Positions 62,338 through 64,000 of a stretch of 64,000 bases of DNA are shown here, in pieces. The first letter of the stretch is position 1; each line of letters starts with the position of its first letter. The notes under the pieces are model-generated. The model saw nothing but the letters and a program-made list of their open reading frames with translations. It searched no databases and was not told the origin of the DNA. This DNA comes from Devosia geojensis. Its GTDB lineage: Bacteria; Pseudomonadota; Alphaproteobacteria; Rhizobiales; Devosiaceae. The position numbers and the translations under genes are program-made. The stretch lies in the NCBI RefSeq assembly GCF_000969415.1, contig NZ_JZEX01000179.1, forward strand, positions 30,633-94,632. The letters are read 5' to 3'.

Positions 62338-63837
62338 ATGACGCTCAAGACATTCGCGGCCACGCTCGCCGCGACCACCATGCTCGCCGGTGCCGCGACC
62401 GCGGCGACGCTCGACATCGCCATCGACTCGGCGCCCGCCGGGCTCGATCCGCACCTCATCACCGCCTTCAACTCGGTGGTGATCGTGCAGGACAACATCT
62501 ACGAAGGGCTGACCGGCGTCGACAAGGACCTCGCCATCGTGCCGCGTCTCGCCGAGTTCTGGGAGGTGTCCGAGGACGGGCTGACCTACACCTTCAAGCT
62601 GCGCGAAGGCGTCACCTTCCATGACGGCTCGGCCATGGACGCCGAGGACGTCGCCGCCTCCATCCGCCGTGTGCAGTCTGAGGCCATCGCCTCGCCGCTC
62701 GCCAGCCGCGTGACGCCGATCACTAATATCGAGGTCACCGACCCGACGACCGTCGTCTTCACCCTCGATGCGCCCTTCGCGCCGATCCTCTCCTCGCTCG
62801 CGAGCATCGCGATCGTTCCGGCCGAATTTGAGACGGAAGCCGAGGCGCTGCAGCAGGCGCCGGTCGGCACCGGACCCTTCAAGTTCGCGCAGTGGCAGCC
62901 CAACGGCTTCATCAGCCTCGACAAGAACGCCGAGTACTATGTCGAGGGGAAGCCCGCGCTCGACGAGGTGGTGTTCAACTTCGTGCCGGAGGCGGCGACC
63001 CGCCAGGTCGGCATCACCAGCGGCGAATACGGCCTGCTGCCCGGCATCGATCCGGCCACCGCGCTGCAGCTGCAGGGTCAGCCGGGCGTCACCGTCCAAG
63101 AGACGCGCGACATCGCCTATACGCTCCTCGGGATGAATGTTTCGCGCGAGCCGTTCGACGACCCGCGTGTGCGCACCGCCATCAACATGCTGCTCAATCG
63201 CCAGGAGATCATCGACGGGGCGCTGTTCGGCATGGGCGTGCCGGCGGGGCCGCTTTCGCCCGCCCTCGTCAACTGGGCGCTCGATCCCGCCGAATACGCC
63301 TGCTACACGACCGATGTCGAAGGCGCCAAGGCGCTCCTCGCCGAGGCCGGGGTCGAAACGCCGCTTGCCATCACCATGAACGTGCTCCCGCGCCAGGACA
63401 CCCGCGACATCGCCCAGGTCGTCCAGCAGCAGCTGGCCGCCGGCGGCATCGAGGTCCAGCTCATCAACCAGGAGATCGGCCAGTTCGTGCAGGACTGGCG
63501 CAACTCCAACTTCGATCTCTTCATCTCGGCCAATGGCGGCAGCCCCGATCCGGACGAGTATTTCTACCGCACCTTCTATGGCGGCGGCTCGACCAACGTC
63601 TTCAAGTACGAGGACGAGGAGATCGACGCCTGGCTCGACGAAGGCCGCACCACTACGGACTCCGCGGCGCGCAAGGAGATTTACGACAACGTGCAGCGTA
63701 AGCTCGCCTGCGAAGGCCCGGCGGCGCACATCGCTTACGGCTCGCTCAACACCGCCGTCAACGAAGGCGTCATCGGCTTCGAGATCTACCCCAACGGGCG
63801 CCTGACGAGCCTCGTCAACGTCACCGTCGCCGAATAG
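62338..63837 (+). CDS. Extracellular solute-binding protein, family 5 (muropeptide cluster)
   Basis: A 499-residue periplasmic binding protein. The signal peptide is residues 1-22 (MTLKTFAATLAATTMLAGAA, ending TAA) and the mature fold starts TLDIAIDSAPAGLDPHL with the family block TFKLREGVTFHDGSAMDAED. GGAGGG lies five bases before the ATG; a 33-codon extension is rejected. Permeases of this importer are not in the window and probably follow after 64000. The cargo is inferred to be a muropeptide or anhydromuropeptide from anmK and the hydrolase. Confidence 0.92.
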   Translation: MTLKTFAATLAATTMLAGAATAATLDIAIDSAPAGLDPHLITAFNSVVIVQDNIYEGLTGVDKDLAIVPRLAEFWEVSEDGLTYTFKLREGVTFHDGSAMDAEDVAASIRRVQSEAIASPLASRVTPITNIEVTDPTTVVFTLDAPFAPILSSLASIAIVPAEFETEAEALQQAPVGTGPFKFAQWQPNGFISLDKNAEYYVEGKPALDEVVFNFVPEAATRQVGITSGEYGLLPGIDPATALQLQGQPGVTVQETRDIAYTLLGMNVSREPFDDPRVRTAINMLLNRQEIIDGALFGMGVPAGPLSPALVNWALDPAEYACYTTDVEGAKALLAEAGVETPLAITMNVLPRQDTRDIAQVVQQQLAAGGIEVQLINQEIGQFVQDWRNSNFDLFISANGGSPDPDEYFYRTFYGGGSTNVFKYEDEEIDAWLDEGRTTTDSAARKEIYDNVQRKLACEGPAAHIAYGSLNTAVNEGVIGFEIYPNGRLTSLVNVTVAE

Positions 63838-63871
63838 GCGGCGGGAATGGCCGTGGTGTCTCCGCCGATTG

Positions 63872-63969
63872 CTCCCCTCCCCCTTGAGGGGAGGGGTCGG
63901 GGGTGGGGGTCCATCAGCGATCCACTGAACCACCCCCACCCTCATTCCCTCCCCTCAAGGGAGAGGGAG
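63872..63969. repeat. Intergenic palindromic repeat element, copy 3
   Basis: An imperfect inverted repeat of about 98 bp after the binding-protein gene: the left arm reads CTCCCCTCCCCCTTGAGGGG and the right arm CCCCTCAAGGGAGAGGGAG, with inner GGGGGTGGGGG / CCCCCACCC arms. It belongs to the same general class as copies 1 and 2 and lies in the usual place of an attenuator between binding-protein and permease genes. Confidence 0.7.
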
Positions 63970-64000
63970 GCCGATCGTGCCTGTGGCGCCACCACAGCAA

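Overview
The window is about 64 kb of GC-rich bacterial DNA, tightly packed with genes and rich in Shine-Dalgarno sites. It looks like an accessory catabolic region of an alphaproteobacterium, most likely Hyphomicrobiales (a Devosia- or Rhizobium-like organism). The reasons are the many ABC importers of sugars and oligosaccharides next to LacI, GntR and DeoR regulators, the two-gene split transketolase, the hydantoinase and hydroxyproline-type enzymes, and the GC-rich intergenic palindromic repeats typical of these genomes. The assignment is inference from gene content only. I saw no rRNA, tRNA, CRISPR array, transposase or replication origin.

Layout. (1) 1-3734, plus strand: the end of a sugar ABC operon (two permeases) with a DapA-family lyase and an aldo/keto reductase. 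(2) 3755-18386: two divergent transcription units flanking a DeoR-type repressor. The minus-strand unit encodes an Opp-type importer and two tandem apiosidase-like cytoplasmic glycosidases. The plus-strand unit encodes split transketolase A/B, an FGGY kinase and a TIM-barrel isomerase. Together these fit import of an apiose-containing glycoside and catabolism through apulose 4-phosphate. Both promoters carry the same 13-mer. (3) 18561-29373: a LacI gene, then a minus-strand operon with a sugar ABC importer, a GH51-like arabinofuranosidase, a GtaA/DUF4965-type protein and a second LacI gene, controlled from an AT-rich promoter next to a GntR gene. (4) 29517-42015: a ribose-type ABC importer, a GAF protein, a GntR regulator, an FAD amino-acid dehydrogenase, a 4-hydroxyproline epimerase-like enzyme, RidA, a DapA-family deaminase/aldolase and hydantoinase A/B. 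Three promoters share a TTGTCGACAA-type palindrome, so this is probably one imino-acid or lactam regulon.

(5) 42017-48382: a sugar-acid catabolic cluster (enolase-superfamily dehydratase, DapA-family aldolase, GntR regulator, IlvD/Edd-type dehydratase, solute-binding protein). Its ABC importer is broken: one deletion joins the first ~40 codons of a permease to the last ~51 codons of an ATPase. TGATATATCA-like sites mark its promoters. (6) 48401-63837: a glycosyltransferase gene followed by an amino-sugar/muropeptide salvage cluster. It has a sugar ABC importer, NanE, a BadF-type amino-sugar kinase, MurQ, AnmK, a serine beta-lactamase-fold hydrolase and an Opp-type importer. The two importer promoters share TGG half-sites spaced 11 bp apart. 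Three long GC-rich palindromic repeats occur only in this last part.

General themes. None of the recognised glycosidases has a signal peptide, so the strategy is to import first and hydrolyse in the cytoplasm. In several importers a hairpin lies between the binding-protein gene and the membrane genes, which would let the binding protein be made in excess.
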